A stretch of 64,000 bases of DNA from Natranaerobius thermophilus JW/NM-WN-LF (GCF_000020005.1 NC_010718.1:997001-1061000); one strand, 5' to 3'; positions 34,511 to 43,202 are shown, numbered from the stretch's first letter. Numbers and translations are program-made. The notes: a model not told the origin generated them from the sequence alone.

Positions 34511-35869
34511 ATGGTCATCAGTGGAACGGAACTAGGTAAGAGGTTTTTGGGAGAAAAGATTTTTCGACAGGTGATTTCTTACTTAGAAAAAGATCCACTT
34601 AATAATATGAACCGAGGAATTGACTTAATCCTAAAGGCTCCCATCGCCGAACATCATCGTCAGATAATTCACAATATTAAGGACTACTTGGAAAATGATC
34701 CAGTAACTCAAAAATATATTCAAAGAATATTTAATAATACAAACGAGACCTTTCGAAAAAAAGGAATCGTGAATTTTTTCCTTAATGCTACCTTAATGGG
34801 TGTTCCCAAACAATTGAAAGAGTCTGAAAAACTTGGAGTAAGTGTACCTTTTGCAATATTAATAGATCCTACTAGTAAATGTAATTTAAGGTGTAAAGGT
34901 TGTTGGGCTGGTACCTACGATCATCATGACGAGCTGGATTTTGAAACAGTTGATAGATTAATTACGGAAGGTAAAGAACTGGGAATATATTTTATACCAC
35001 TTTCAGGTGGAGAACCTTTTGCATGGGATCCCCTGTTAGAATTGTGTGAAAAACATGATGATGTTGTTTTTATGCCATATACAAATGGGACATTAATAGA
35101 TGAACAGAAAGTCGAAAAAATGGCTGAACTAGGTAATATTAGCCCTGCTATCAGTATTGAAGGCGACAGACAGTTAACTGATGAACGTCGTGGTAAAGGG
35201 GTATTTGATAAAGTTTCCAGTGTCATGGAAAATTTAAGAGAAGCAGGAGTTCCCTTTGGTTTTAGTGTGACTTTAACTAGAGAGAATTGCGAACAAGTGA
35301 TTTCTGAAGAATTTATTGACATGATGATAGATAAAGGTGCATTATACGGATGGTCGTTCCATTATATCCCAATTGGTAGGGAACCTGATTTTTCTTTAAT
35401 GTTAACTGCTGAGCAAAGGGCACAACTTGTGGAACGGGTTAATAGTCTTCGTAGTAGCAAACCTTTGAAGTTTGCAGATTTTTGGAATGATGGTCATTTG
35501 AGCGGCGGATGTATTGCTGGTGGTAGGCGTTATTTCCACATCACAGCTAAAGGTGACATTGAGCCTTGTGCTTTTATCCATTTTGCCGTCGAAAATATTC
35601 AAGACAAATCTTTAAAAGAAATACTTCAAACACCAATTTTCAAATCTTATCAAAAACGCCAACCCTTTGATGAAAATTATCTTAGACCATGCCCATTAAT
35701 TGATGTTCCAGATGCATTAAGGGAAATAGTTGATGAAACTGGAGCTACTTCTACAGACAGTGGTTCAGATACTATCTTGACAGGAAAAGAAGCAGAAGAA
35801 ATGGATAAGGTGGCAACTTCCTGGAAGAAAGCCGCCGATGAGATAGCCTCGGGTAGAGTGTCCGAGTAA
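34511..35869 (+). CDS. Radical SAM protein with SPASM-like C-terminal cysteines
   Basis: The 452-residue protein has a helical N-terminal region (about 1-110) not typical of the core fold. The radical SAM cluster motif is CNLRCKGCW (about 124-132), followed by PLSGGEPF and AISIEGDRQLTDERRG. The C-terminal part holds cysteines in GGCIAGGRR, IEPCAFIHF and RPCPLID, compatible with an auxiliary iron-sulfur site of SPASM type. No precursor peptide or known partner is adjacent, so the modified substrate is unknown. The gene is monocistronic with a terminator at 35974. ATG 34511 follows GGGGGGAGAGG. Confidence 0.88.
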   Translation: MVISGTELGKRFLGEKIFRQVISYLEKDPLNNMNRGIDLILKAPIAEHHRQIIHNIKDYLENDPVTQKYIQRIFNNTNETFRKKGIVNFFLNATLMGVPKQLKESEKLGVSVPFAILIDPTSKCNLRCKGCWAGTYDHHDELDFETVDRLITEGKELGIYFIPLSGGEPFAWDPLLELCEKHDDVVFMPYTNGTLIDEQKVEKMAELGNISPAISIEGDRQLTDERRGKGVFDKVSSVMENLREAGVPFGFSVTLTRENCEQVISEEFIDMMIDKGALYGWSFHYIPIGREPDFSLMLTAEQRAQLVERVNSLRSSKPLKFADFWNDGHLSGGCIAGGRRYFHITAKGDIEPCAFIHFAVENIQDKSLKEILQTPIFKSYQKRQPFDENYLRPCPLIDVPDALREIVDETGATSTDSGSDTILTGKEAEEMDKVATSWKKAADEIASGRVSE

Positions 35870-35973
35870 TATAGTAAAGAGAGAACGGATGTACCTGCAT
35901 GCCTTTTTTGATTACCAGCGTCCACAGGTAATTGTAATTATTGGTGAGATGTGCAAAGCTTGAGTGTAATTTA

Positions 35974-36002
35974 CAGAGAGTTTTAAAACTCTCTGTTTTT
36001 TT
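35974..36002 (+). terminator. Rho-independent terminator after the radical SAM gene
   Basis: AGAGAGTTTT and AAAACTCTCT form a self-complementary stem, followed by GTTTTTTT. Confidence 0.85.
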
Positions 36003-36133
36003 GTGCTTAAAATTATAACTAGATTCTGATTTAAATTTACGGTTGTGTGACAAAATAAAATTACAAGATAGCGAAAAAATCTGAATAGCTAAAAATCTGG
36101 TCCGATTTATTTATACAAGTGGAGGTAACTAGA

Positions 36134-37027
36134 TTGAATCAAATGGGTACTGGTACTTATTCTATTGCTGCATATGATCCGCAATTTCAAGAATGGGGCG
36201 TTGGTGTACAATCGAGGTTTTTATCAGTTGGTGCCTTGGTTCCTTGGGTTAGCTCTAATACAGGAGCCATTGCCACTCAGGCCAAGACAAATTCAATGTA
36301 TGGTACTCGGGCCTTTGAATTAATCAATAACGGCAAGGACGCTAAGCAGGTTGTAGAAACTTTAATTTCGGAAGATCCTCAATCGGATTATCGACAAGTG
36401 GGAGTGGTAGATGCCCAGGGTAATGTGTCTGCCCATACAGGCAACAAATGTATTGGGTTTGCAGGACATAAATTAGATACAAACTTTGTATGCCAGGGCA
36501 ATTTATTGGTGGGGGAGGGTGTATTAGATGAAATGGTGAGAGGCTTTAAAACAGCTGAAGGGGATTTAGCCGATAAATTGGTGGCTTCACTTCAGGGAGC
36601 CCAAAATGCGGGAGGAGAAAGACGGGGAGTTCAGTCAGCAGCATTATTAATTAAAAAAAATGCAAAAAATATGTTTGGCCAATGCAATAGCTACATTGAT
36701 TTGCGCGTCGATGATAGTCAGTCACCTCTATTGGAGTTAAACAGGTTGAAAAATTTACACAGAATACTGTTCGCCCAAAATCACAGTGACAAATATTTTG
36801 AATTTGATACTGAAATCAAAAAAAAGCTAGTTATTATCTTACAAGAAATTAAGGAAATTGATCAAACATTAGCACCTCATGAGAACATGGAAAGTGTTAT
36901 TGAGAATTTTAGTGTCAAAAAGGGGTATAAAAAAGATGAAGTTTTTAAAGGAAATTTCATTAATGGGAAAATTATCAATGAAATTGTAAATACTTATTAC
37001 TCATATGAGCCTGAGCATTACACTTAA
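36134..37027 (+). CDS. DUF1028 family protein (putative Ntn-type hydrolase fold)
   Basis: The protein of about 297 residues shows the DUF1028 pattern: GTYSIAAYDPQFQEWGVGVQ at the start, then GAIATQAKTNSMYGT, and SAHTGNKCIGFAGH with GENLLVGE-like QGNLLVGEGVL. The family resembles Ntn hydrolases and is linked to amide or peptide catabolism, but no activity is established. GGAGGT (36121-36126) is correctly spaced for TTG 36134. The GTG at 36119 overlaps that site. The C-terminal 80 residues are an extension beyond the core domain. A cupin gene starts 22 bp after the stop. Confidence 0.85.
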   Translation: MNQMGTGTYSIAAYDPQFQEWGVGVQSRFLSVGALVPWVSSNTGAIATQAKTNSMYGTRAFELINNGKDAKQVVETLISEDPQSDYRQVGVVDAQGNVSAHTGNKCIGFAGHKLDTNFVCQGNLLVGEGVLDEMVRGFKTAEGDLADKLVASLQGAQNAGGERRGVQSAALLIKKNAKNMFGQCNSYIDLRVDDSQSPLLELNRLKNLHRILFAQNHSDKYFEFDTEIKKKLVIILQEIKEIDQTLAPHENMESVIENFSVKKGYKKDEVFKGNFINGKIINEIVNTYYSYEPEHYT

Positions 37028-37049
37028 AAACCTAAAGGAGGTAGAAGTA

Positions 37050-37400
37050 ATGAAAAAATTTGAACTTAATGATTATATACAAGAACCTAAAGGGAAAGTT
37101 GCCAAAAGAGTGATTTTTAAAGATGATAATGTAATCACTTTTATATTAAACATTGCTAAGCGGCAATCTCTTCCTAGGCATACTCATTTTGGCTCAACTG
37201 TCTTAATCAAAGTTATTCAAGGAAGTGCTAATTTAAATTATGATGATAAGTCAATTGGAATTAGCCAGGATAATTTGGTTCAATTAGATGGTCCGGAAGA
37301 GATGTCAGTGGATAATTTGGGAGAAAAGACTTTAGTTTTATACGTGACAATTTCTCCAGCACCATCTGATGACAAATTTACAACTGATGTTGACTTGTGA
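37050..37400 (+). CDS. Cupin-domain protein
   Basis: The 116-residue protein is a small single-domain cupin with a LPRHTHFGSTVLIKVIQGSA core (about residues 38-57). It has the His-x-His of motif 1, but the later metal ligands are weak. ATG 37050 follows AAAGGAGG, while the frame upstream belongs to the overlap with the preceding gene. It is probably co-transcribed with the DUF1028 gene. The ligand or reaction is unknown. Confidence 0.82.
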   Translation: MKKFELNDYIQEPKGKVAKRVIFKDDNVITFILNIAKRQSLPRHTHFGSTVLIKVIQGSANLNYDDKSIGISQDNLVQLDGPEEMSVDNLGEKTLVLYVTISPAPSDDKFTTDVDL

Positions 37401-37405
37401 TAACA

Positions 37406-37431
37406 GATGTAGCGCTATATAGCGCTACATC
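37406..37431. repeat. Perfect 26-bp palindrome
   Basis: GATGTAGCGCTAT is followed immediately by its exact reverse complement. There is no T-tract after it. It could be a hairpin ending the cupin transcript or a dimeric protein site ahead of the promoter at 37452. Confidence 0.7.
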
Positions 37432-37451
37432 CTGAATCCCTAAAAATTTAT

Positions 37452-37508
37452 TTGACTTATAGGGGTATACCTGTTACACTATAAATACAATTTAATACCC
37501 CGGGGCAT
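37452..37508 (+). promoter_or_regulatory. Promoter with G/C-tract operator candidates (CsoR/CstR-like)
   Basis: TTGACT (37452-37457), a 17-bp spacer and TACACT (37475-37480) form a good promoter. The spacer holds AGGGGTATACCT. About 15-28 bp after the -10 lies ATACCCC-GGGGCAT (37495-37508), a near-perfect inverted repeat. Such C/G-tract palindromes resemble CsoR-family operators (copper or persulfide sensing), but no such regulator is encoded nearby. Confidence 0.5.
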
Positions 37509-37647
37509 AGGGGGTGGGAATAGAAAAGAGTGGAAATTTAATTTGGAACTTGATTATCTTATATTATTGGAGTGATTAAAAGTTGCCACAATTTATGATG
37601 GATGATAATTTCATTTAATTATTGTCAAAAGATAGGGGTGATATTTT

Positions 37648-37788
37648 ATTAGTATTTTAAGAAGGTTTTTAAAAAAATTAGAAGAGACTAATAAGAAACA
37701 ATTTGGTGATAAAAAGAAGCTTGACTGTTGTGATTTGAATAAGCAGAAAAAAGATCAATTGCCAGACAAAAAGTCAGAAAAAGAATGA
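37648..37788 (+). CDS. Small CC-motif protein, about 46 residues, apparent ATT start
   Basis: An open frame follows AGGGGTGAT (37634-37642) and encodes ISILRRFLKKLEETNKK, then KKLDCCDLNKQKK and a Lys/Glu/Asp tail, ending at TGA 37786. No ATG, GTG or TTG occurs at the front of the frame; ATT 37648 is well spaced from the Shine-Dalgarno. The layout (basic amphipathic start, CC pair, charged tail) parallels the 59-residue protein at 27462. The start and even translation are inferred. It precedes another small protein gene under the promoter at 37452. Confidence 0.5.
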   Translation: MSILRRFLKKLEETNKKQFGDKKKLDCCDLNKQKKDQLPDKKSEKE

Positions 37789-37828
37789 AAAAGCAAGATA
37801 ATTAAATTTTACAGGGAGGGTCTAACTA

Positions 37829-38029
37829 ATGGATAAAAAAATTATAGGAGTTGTGTTAGCTGTTGTGATAGTTTTTACTACCGGAACGGTAGTGATGGGT
37901 CAAGGTGTAAATAGTAATGATATAAGTCAAGGTTTTAGAAGAATGATGCCATTCATGCAAGAACATCATCCAGAGTTGTCGGAATCAGAATTAAAAGAGA
38001 TGTATGAATACTGCCATGGTACGAACTAG
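37829..38029 (+). CDS. Small exported or membrane-anchored protein, 66 residues
   Basis: ATG 37829 follows ACAGGGAGG. The first 25 residues form a signal peptide or membrane helix (KKIIGVVLAVVIVFTTGTVV). The remainder contains MMPFMQEHHPELSESELKEM and ends YEYCHGTN. From memory, short proteins with a His/Met-rich PFMQ..HP stretch and a CHGT ending occur in Firmicutes, sometimes near copper genes. The Met/His/Cys content would suit metal binding on the outer face. The function is unproven. A terminator follows at 38073. Confidence 0.7.
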   Translation: MDKKIIGVVLAVVIVFTTGTVVMGQGVNSNDISQGFRRMMPFMQEHHPELSESELKEMYEYCHGTN

Positions 38030-38072
38030 AGCTTTTAAACATTGATGAAAATATAAATGATTTTCATATTTA

Positions 38073-38101
38073 AGAGTTGTCTCTGACAACTCTCTTTTTT
38101 T
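38073..38101 (+). terminator. Rho-independent terminator
   Basis: AGAGTTGTC and GACAACTCT form a 9-bp stem with a 3-nt loop, followed by CTTTTTTT. Confidence 0.9.
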
Positions 38102-38234
38102 GGATGACTACATCAAAGTTGAGTATGCTAACGTAAAACCTTAATTTTCACTAAAAATATTTTAAAAAAATGTTTAATTAAAAATTTCTTGATTTGGACA
38201 TTTAGAAATTATGCTGAATAGAAAGGAGTATTAG

Positions 38235-39080
38235 ATGAAAGTATTATTTTGGATTTTTGATATTCCAGTGCACTTTTTTGGGGTTACAATAGCTGCAGGG
38301 GTCCTAGCAGGAATTTGGTTGATTTACAGAGAGGCTTCAAATAGTAACGAATTTAATCAAAACACAATTTTAGATATGGCAATTTATATGTTTTTATTTG
38401 TAATAGTTGGTGCAAGAGTGGGATATATTTTATTTTATAATCCGGCTCATTATTTACAGGACCCACTGCAGATATTTATGATTCATCAGGGTGGTTTATC
38501 AGTTCACGGTGGTATTGTAGGTGGCTTGTTATTTGGTATATGGTATGTTAAAAAGTATAAACTGGATTTTTGGAAATTAGCTGACTTATTTGCACCAGCT
38601 TTAATACTTGGACAAGCAATAGGTAGAATAGGTTGTGACGTTTTCGGAAAACCAATGGAAACTCACAGATTTTGGGGTGTAGTTTATGAAGGGGTTCTTG
38701 TTCATCCAGCCCAAATTTACGAAGTGATTTTGAATTTTGTAGTATTTTTTATTTTATGGGAGAAAAGAAAAGTAAAGAATTACCATGGACAAATTTTTCT
38801 CTGGTATATAATTCTTTTTTCTGTTAATAGAGGGATAGTTGAAATCTTTCGAGTCAATCCAACCATAGTTGGTGAGTTATCTGTTTCTCATTTATTGAGC
38901 TTAATTTTCATCATAGCTGCTTTGATAATCAGCTATTTCAGAAAGCAGGAAGGAGCTTTATTAGATGTTAGCAATAATCAGTTTGGAATTAAAAAGATAT
39001 TAAATCTGATTATAGTAGTAATACTAAGTTTAATTTCCGTTTTTATCTACTATTCAGTGTGGGGAGGATGGGTAGCTTAA
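38235..39080 (+). CDS. lgt: Prolipoprotein diacylglyceryl transferase
   Basis: This membrane enzyme transfers diacylglycerol from phosphatidylglycerol to the lipobox cysteine of prolipoproteins. The 281-residue protein has seven or so membrane helices and the Lgt blocks HQGGLSVHGGIVGGLLFG and GQAIGRIGCDVFGKP, plus HPAQIYE and a late NRGIVEIFR. ATG 38235 follows GAAAGGAG. Substrates in this window include the DUF4352 lipoprotein and PstS. Its terminator is the landing site of group II intron 1. Confidence 0.93.
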   Translation: MKVLFWIFDIPVHFFGVTIAAGVLAGIWLIYREASNSNEFNQNTILDMAIYMFLFVIVGARVGYILFYNPAHYLQDPLQIFMIHQGGLSVHGGIVGGLLFGIWYVKKYKLDFWKLADLFAPALILGQAIGRIGCDVFGKPMETHRFWGVVYEGVLVHPAQIYEVILNFVVFFILWEKRKVKNYHGQIFLWYIILFSVNRGIVEIFRVNPTIVGELSVSHLLSLIFIIAALIISYFRKQEGALLDVSNNQFGIKKILNLIIVVILSLISVFIYYSVWGGWVA

Positions 39081-39090
39081 ATACTGAATC

Positions 39091-39119
39091 AAGACAGGAG
39101 TTTTGCTCCTGTCTTTTTT
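39091..39119 (+). terminator. lgt terminator, also the 5' exon of group II intron 1
   Basis: AAGACAGGAG and CTCCTGTCTT pair around TTTTG, followed by TTTT. The intron starts at the very next base, as in introns that target terminator hairpins. Confidence 0.88.
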
Positions 39120-41221
39120 GTTTGCCCGGCATGCCTGCCGCGCCGATGGGTTGAAAGAAACCCTGTCACCTAACCAGCAGGAAGACAACCATAAGGCAAG
39201 GGCGTCACCGGTGACGGTGGAGTCTGAAGGAAGCTGAAGGGGGAATTTGGAACATAGTGAGAACAAACCGAGGATGGCCTTTTAGGTGGGTAACCTTGCA
39301 AATTATGGGAAAGCCCGAAAGCTGGATAACCTAAAAGGTTAGGACGGATGCGTTCAAATTCAGGCAAGCAGACTTAACCGGGGAGATACCTGTATTGTCT
39401 TGTGACGACAAGTAAAGTTAAGACAAGTGGAAACATGAGTTTTAACTAAAGCAGTGCAGGAGGCAGATGAACCCGTAGTAGTGAAGAACTTTCGGCCAAA
39501 GAAAGCTGGTAACAGTCTGGAGGATAAAACCGAAAGGACACTACACCTGGTTGTAGTGGTGCATAATGACCGAAAGGGGAATTATGTAGTGTGAAGGGGT
39601 GAAAGTAGACCAAAGAGTGTAGCAAGAACTCGAGTAGACACTTTAGGTAGGAAGAAAACTGAAGCTGAAATGCTAAAGGGAACGGAAAGTCAGGTGGTGA
39701 CGAGCTTACTTGCTTTACCGTCCGCCTAGTGGAAGTAGAGCGTACCCTGATAGGTAAGATTGCCAAAGAGCTAGAGACACCGTTAAGCACGTTCAAAGAA
39801 ACCACAACTAAAAGTGTAGAAAGAGGGAAGGCACACAGCGAAAGAAGGTGCAATTGATGAAGAAATGGTACAGTTTAATAGACAAGATTTATTCCAAAAA
39901 GAATCTAGAAGACGCCTACCGCAGGGTCAGAGCTAACAAAGGTAAACCCGGCATAGACCAGGTAACCGTGGAGGCTTATGGCTCCAACCTAGAAGAAAAT
40001 CTGGAAACCCTTCATCATGACCTTAAAATTGGCGCATACAAACCACAACCTGTGAGGCGAGTTAAGATACCCAAACCAGATGGAAGTACTCGCCCATTAG
40101 GGATTCCAACCGTAAAAGACAGGGTAGTCCAACAAGCAACCTTAAATATACTTCAACCGATTTTTGATCCAGACTTCCACCCGTCAAGCTACGGATACAG
40201 GCCTAATCGCTCATGTCACAAAGCAATAGCTAAATCAGAACAGTTCATTAATAAATACAATCTAAGACATGTAGTAGATATGGACCTATCTAAATGCTTT
40301 GATAAATTAAACCATGAGTTGATTATCGAAGAAGTAGCCAAGAAAGTTAGTGATGGAAGTGTTCTCAAATTAATAAAGAAGTTTTTGAAGTCCGGAGTAA
40401 TGGAAGATGGAGCCATAGAAGACACAGAAATAGGGAGCCCTCAAGGTGGAGTGATATCACCACTACTAACCAACATTTACCTAGACAGATTTGATAAAGA
40501 AATGAAGAGTCGCAATATCCGAATAGTAAGATATGCCGATGATATTTTAATATTCGCCTACACACCAAGACAAGCGAAAAGATATAAAGATATAGCTACT
40601 GAAATATTAGAAGACGAATTAAAACTAACAGTTAATAAAGAGAAAACTCACATAACAAATGACCGCAAAGGTGTTCCCTACCTAGGAGTTATCATAAGGA
40701 GTCAAAACATATCCATCCAGCCTGAAAAGATACAGAAATTCAAAGAAAAAGTCAGAACTCTTACACCAAGAAATCATGGTAGAAATCTATCCGAAATCAT
40801 AAAAGAGCTAAATCCAGTATTAAGAGGATGGGCAAATTACTTCCGAATAGCCAATTGTAAGAAACAATTTGAGAACTTAATGAAATGGATTAGAAGAAGA
40901 CTTAGGATGAAGAAAATGCGAGAATGGAAAAGTTGGAAACAACTACACAAAACTCTTCGCAGAAAAGGCTACAAAGGGGAATTTGAGAAAATCTCCATGA
41001 ATAAATGGAGAAACTCATCAAGTCCTCTCATAAGTTTAGCACTACCCAATAAGTGGTTTGACGAGATAGGTCTAATTAATATTAGTACCTATCAAGTTGG
41101 TATTTTGCATCACTTTAGAAAGTGATCGAGGTCTACTAGGAGCCGTGTACGTGGCCCGTAAGCACGGTTCTGTGAGAGGAACGAAGCCACAGCTAATTAC
41201 TGTGGCTTCTACCTACTCGAT
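39120..41221 (+). mobile_element. Group II intron 1 (about 2.1 kb) with its maturase/reverse transcriptase
   Basis: The 5' end reads GTTTGCCCGGCATG and is followed by typical domain I text such as GGAGTCTGAAGGAAGC at 39220-39235. The reverse-transcriptase frame occupies domain IV. Domain V is 41140-41170 (GAGCCGTG...CACGGTTC). Domain VI is the hairpin GAAGCCACAG/CTGTGGCTTC (41183-41209), and the intron ends ...CTACTCGAT at about 41221. The 5' exon is the lgt terminator T-tract. Boundaries are accurate to a few bases. The orientation is the same as lgt. Insertion behind a terminator is characteristic of bacterial class C (IIC) introns, but the maturase differs clearly from that of intron 2. 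Confidence 0.85.
39857..41125 (+). CDS. ltrA: Group II intron 1 reverse transcriptase/maturase
   Basis: The 422-residue protein supports splicing and reverse splicing of its host intron. RT blocks visible are RANKGKPGIDQVTVE (RT0/1), RPLGIPTVKDRVVQQA, SYGYRPNRSCHKAI, VVDMDLSKCFDKLNHELI, GSPQGGVISPLLTNIYLD and the catalytic VRYADDILIF. Then comes the maturase X domain with LRGWANYFRIAN and a basic C-terminus. There is no HNH endonuclease domain, as in IIC and some other lineages. ATG 39857 follows AAGGTG. The catalytic YADD is intact, so it may be active. Confidence 0.92.
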   Translation: MKKWYSLIDKIYSKKNLEDAYRRVRANKGKPGIDQVTVEAYGSNLEENLETLHHDLKIGAYKPQPVRRVKIPKPDGSTRPLGIPTVKDRVVQQATLNILQPIFDPDFHPSSYGYRPNRSCHKAIAKSEQFINKYNLRHVVDMDLSKCFDKLNHELIIEEVAKKVSDGSVLKLIKKFLKSGVMEDGAIEDTEIGSPQGGVISPLLTNIYLDRFDKEMKSRNIRIVRYADDILIFAYTPRQAKRYKDIATEILEDELKLTVNKEKTHITNDRKGVPYLGVIIRSQNISIQPEKIQKFKEKVRTLTPRNHGRNLSEIIKELNPVLRGWANYFRIANCKKQFENLMKWIRRRLRMKKMREWKSWKQLHKTLRRKGYKGEFEKISMNKWRNSSSPLISLALPNKWFDEIGLINISTYQVGILHHFRK

Positions 41222-41225
41222 TATT

Positions 41226-43140
41226 GTGCGCCATGCATGACGATTAGCTAGGTGGTGTAAGTCCACTATGGGGGTTTGTAGTTACCAACCATTAGCCAAG
41301 AGCAAGGGTGCCCATCGTGAGGTGGGATCTGAAGGAAGCTTAAGGCAAAATTCCGACCCAAGGCACACGAACATCATCAGGCATAAGGTATGGGATGAGT
41401 TTGCAATACAAAACGAAGTCCAATCAACTACACGGACATACCAGTGTAAATGATGTGGGTACATGGAATGAAAGTTAATCGTCTTACCGTGGGAGGTCTC
41501 ATGGACGTGGCAAGATGAACTTCGAACCACGGTTGAAATAAGATTTGTCATGAGAAGTCAGCAGACTCCATAGTACTTGATGAGGTCGACATCATTAAGG
41601 AAGGGATGAACCTAGGAGGAGATCAGTAAATGACTGTTACCAATAAAGGAATGAAGTGCCGCCAACTTCTGACAGGCGAAAGCTGCAAAGAAGGCTCACC
41701 GCAGAAGAATAGTGCGGAACACGAAGGATATGCGGGAGTGCACAGTTCTTTAAGGATAACTGAAAACAACATCTCCAATGCAAACTTGTCGAAGGGGAAT
41801 TTGCTAGAGGAAATTTTGGATAGAGACAACATGAATAAAGCATTCAAGAAAATAAAATCCAACAAAGGCTCTCACGGGATTGATGGGATGGGAGTAGATG
41901 AACTTCTACAATATCTCAAAGAAAACGGGGACCACCTCAGGCAAAGAGTCCTGGACGGTAAATACCGCCCTAATCCCGTCAGAAGGGTAGAGATACCTAA
42001 AGAAGATGGGAAGAAAAGAAAATTAGGCATACCTACAGTGGTAGACAGGGTAATCCAACAAGCAATAGCCCAAGTACTATCTCCAATATATGAGGAGCAA
42101 TTCTCAGATAACAGCTATGGTTTTCGCCCTGGACGCAGTACTCATGATGCAATTAAGAAAAGTCAACAAAACATAAATGAAGGATACAAATATGTAGTAG
42201 ATATGGACTTGGAGAAATACTTTGACACAGTAAACCAGAGCAAATTGATAGAAGTGCTATCTAAGACAATAAAAGACGGTCGAGTAATATCTCTTATCAA
42301 CAAATATCTAAGAGCAGGAGTAATGATCAAACACACCTATAAGGATACAGAAGTTGGCGTGCCCCAGGGCGGGCCTCTTAGCCCTATCCTCAGTAACATA
42401 ATGCTCCACGAATTGGATAAAGAACTTGAGAAAAGGGGGCACGAATTCGTCCGCTATGCGGACGACCTGCTAATCTTTTGTAAAAGCAGAAGAAGTGCCG
42501 GACGCACCTTGAAGAACATACTACCCTTCATCGAAAATAAACTATTTCTCAAAGTAAATAAAGATAAAACTGTAGTTGCCTATGTAGGAAAGGTAAGATT
42601 TCTTGGGTTTGGCTTTTACAGACATAAAGGAAAAGCCAGATTAAGAGTTCATCTTAAATCAGTTACAAAGATGAGAACGAGAATAAAAGAACTCACATCT
42701 AGAAGTTATGGAATAAGCAACGAAGCCAGAGCAAAGAAACTTAGCCGATACATTATGGGTTGGGTTAACTACTTTAAACCAGCTGATATGAAGAATCTGT
42801 TAATAAATACTGACAGTTGGATGAGAAGGCGTATTCGCATGATTTACTGGAAACAATGGAAGAAAGTGAGAACAAAATTTAAAATGCTCAAGTTCTTTGG
42901 AGCCAATAAATACAAAGCATGGGAATATGCAAACACAAGAAAGGGCTACTGGAGAATTTCCAATAGCCCCGTCTTATCCAAATCCCTTGGAAATGATGTA
43001 ATCAAAGGATTTGGTTTCCTATTCTTTTCGGAATATTATCGACAAGTTAAAGCGTAAACTAGGAACCGCCGTGTACCGAACGGTTTGCTCGGTGGTGTGA
43101 GAGGTCGGTAGATAAAATAATTATCTACCTCCTACTCGAT
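41226..43140 (+). mobile_element. Group II intron 2, IIC type (about 1.9 kb), four bases behind intron 1
   Basis: The 5' end is GTGCGCCATGCATGACG, preceded only by TATT after the end of intron 1. Domain I carries GGGATCTGAAGGAAGC and GGCACACGAACATC. Domain V (about 43063-43096) reads GAACCGCCGTGTACCGAACG..., as I remember from the Oceanobacillus iheyensis IIC intron. Domain VI is GGTAGATAA/TTATCTACC, and the intron ends CCTACTCGAT at 43140. The DV and ORF are intact. Ends are approximate to a few bases. Confidence 0.85.
41630..43057 (+). CDS. ltrA: Group II intron 2 reverse transcriptase/maturase (IIC type)
   Basis: The 475-residue protein has a charged N-terminal leader of about 60 residues. 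RT blocks follow: KSNKGSHGIDGMGVDEL, RKLGIPTVVDRVIQQAI, SYGFRPGRSTHDAI, VVDMDLEKYFDTVNQSKL, GVPQGGPLSPILSNIMLHEL and FVRYADDLLIF. The maturase segment is IMGWVNYFKPADM, with a basic DNA-binding-like tail (RMIYWKQWKKVRTKFKML) and no endonuclease. ATG 41630 follows AGGAGGAGATC. It is clearly divergent from the maturase of intron 1, so the two introns arrived independently. Confidence 0.92.
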   Translation: MTVTNKGMKCRQLLTGESCKEGSPQKNSAEHEGYAGVHSSLRITENNISNANLSKGNLLEEILDRDNMNKAFKKIKSNKGSHGIDGMGVDELLQYLKENGDHLRQRVLDGKYRPNPVRRVEIPKEDGKKRKLGIPTVVDRVIQQAIAQVLSPIYEEQFSDNSYGFRPGRSTHDAIKKSQQNINEGYKYVVDMDLEKYFDTVNQSKLIEVLSKTIKDGRVISLINKYLRAGVMIKHTYKDTEVGVPQGGPLSPILSNIMLHELDKELEKRGHEFVRYADDLLIFCKSRRSAGRTLKNILPFIENKLFLKVNKDKTVVAYVGKVRFLGFGFYRHKGKARLRVHLKSVTKMRTRIKELTSRSYGISNEARAKKLSRYIMGWVNYFKPADMKNLLINTDSWMRRRIRMIYWKQWKKVRTKFKMLKFFGANKYKAWEYANTRKGYWRISNSPVLSKSLGNDVIKGFGFLFFSEYYRQVKA

Positions 43141-43202
43141 TTTGTTAAAATCTTTTAAAATTGTTTTCTATATAATTAAAAATTAAATGAAAAAATTATA
43201 GA

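Noticed and set aside
39120-43140. Retron or DGR interpretation of the two reverse transcriptases
   Set aside because: Each lies in a recognisable group II intron with domain V and VI downstream and a maturase X domain; no msr/msd or template repeats are seen.
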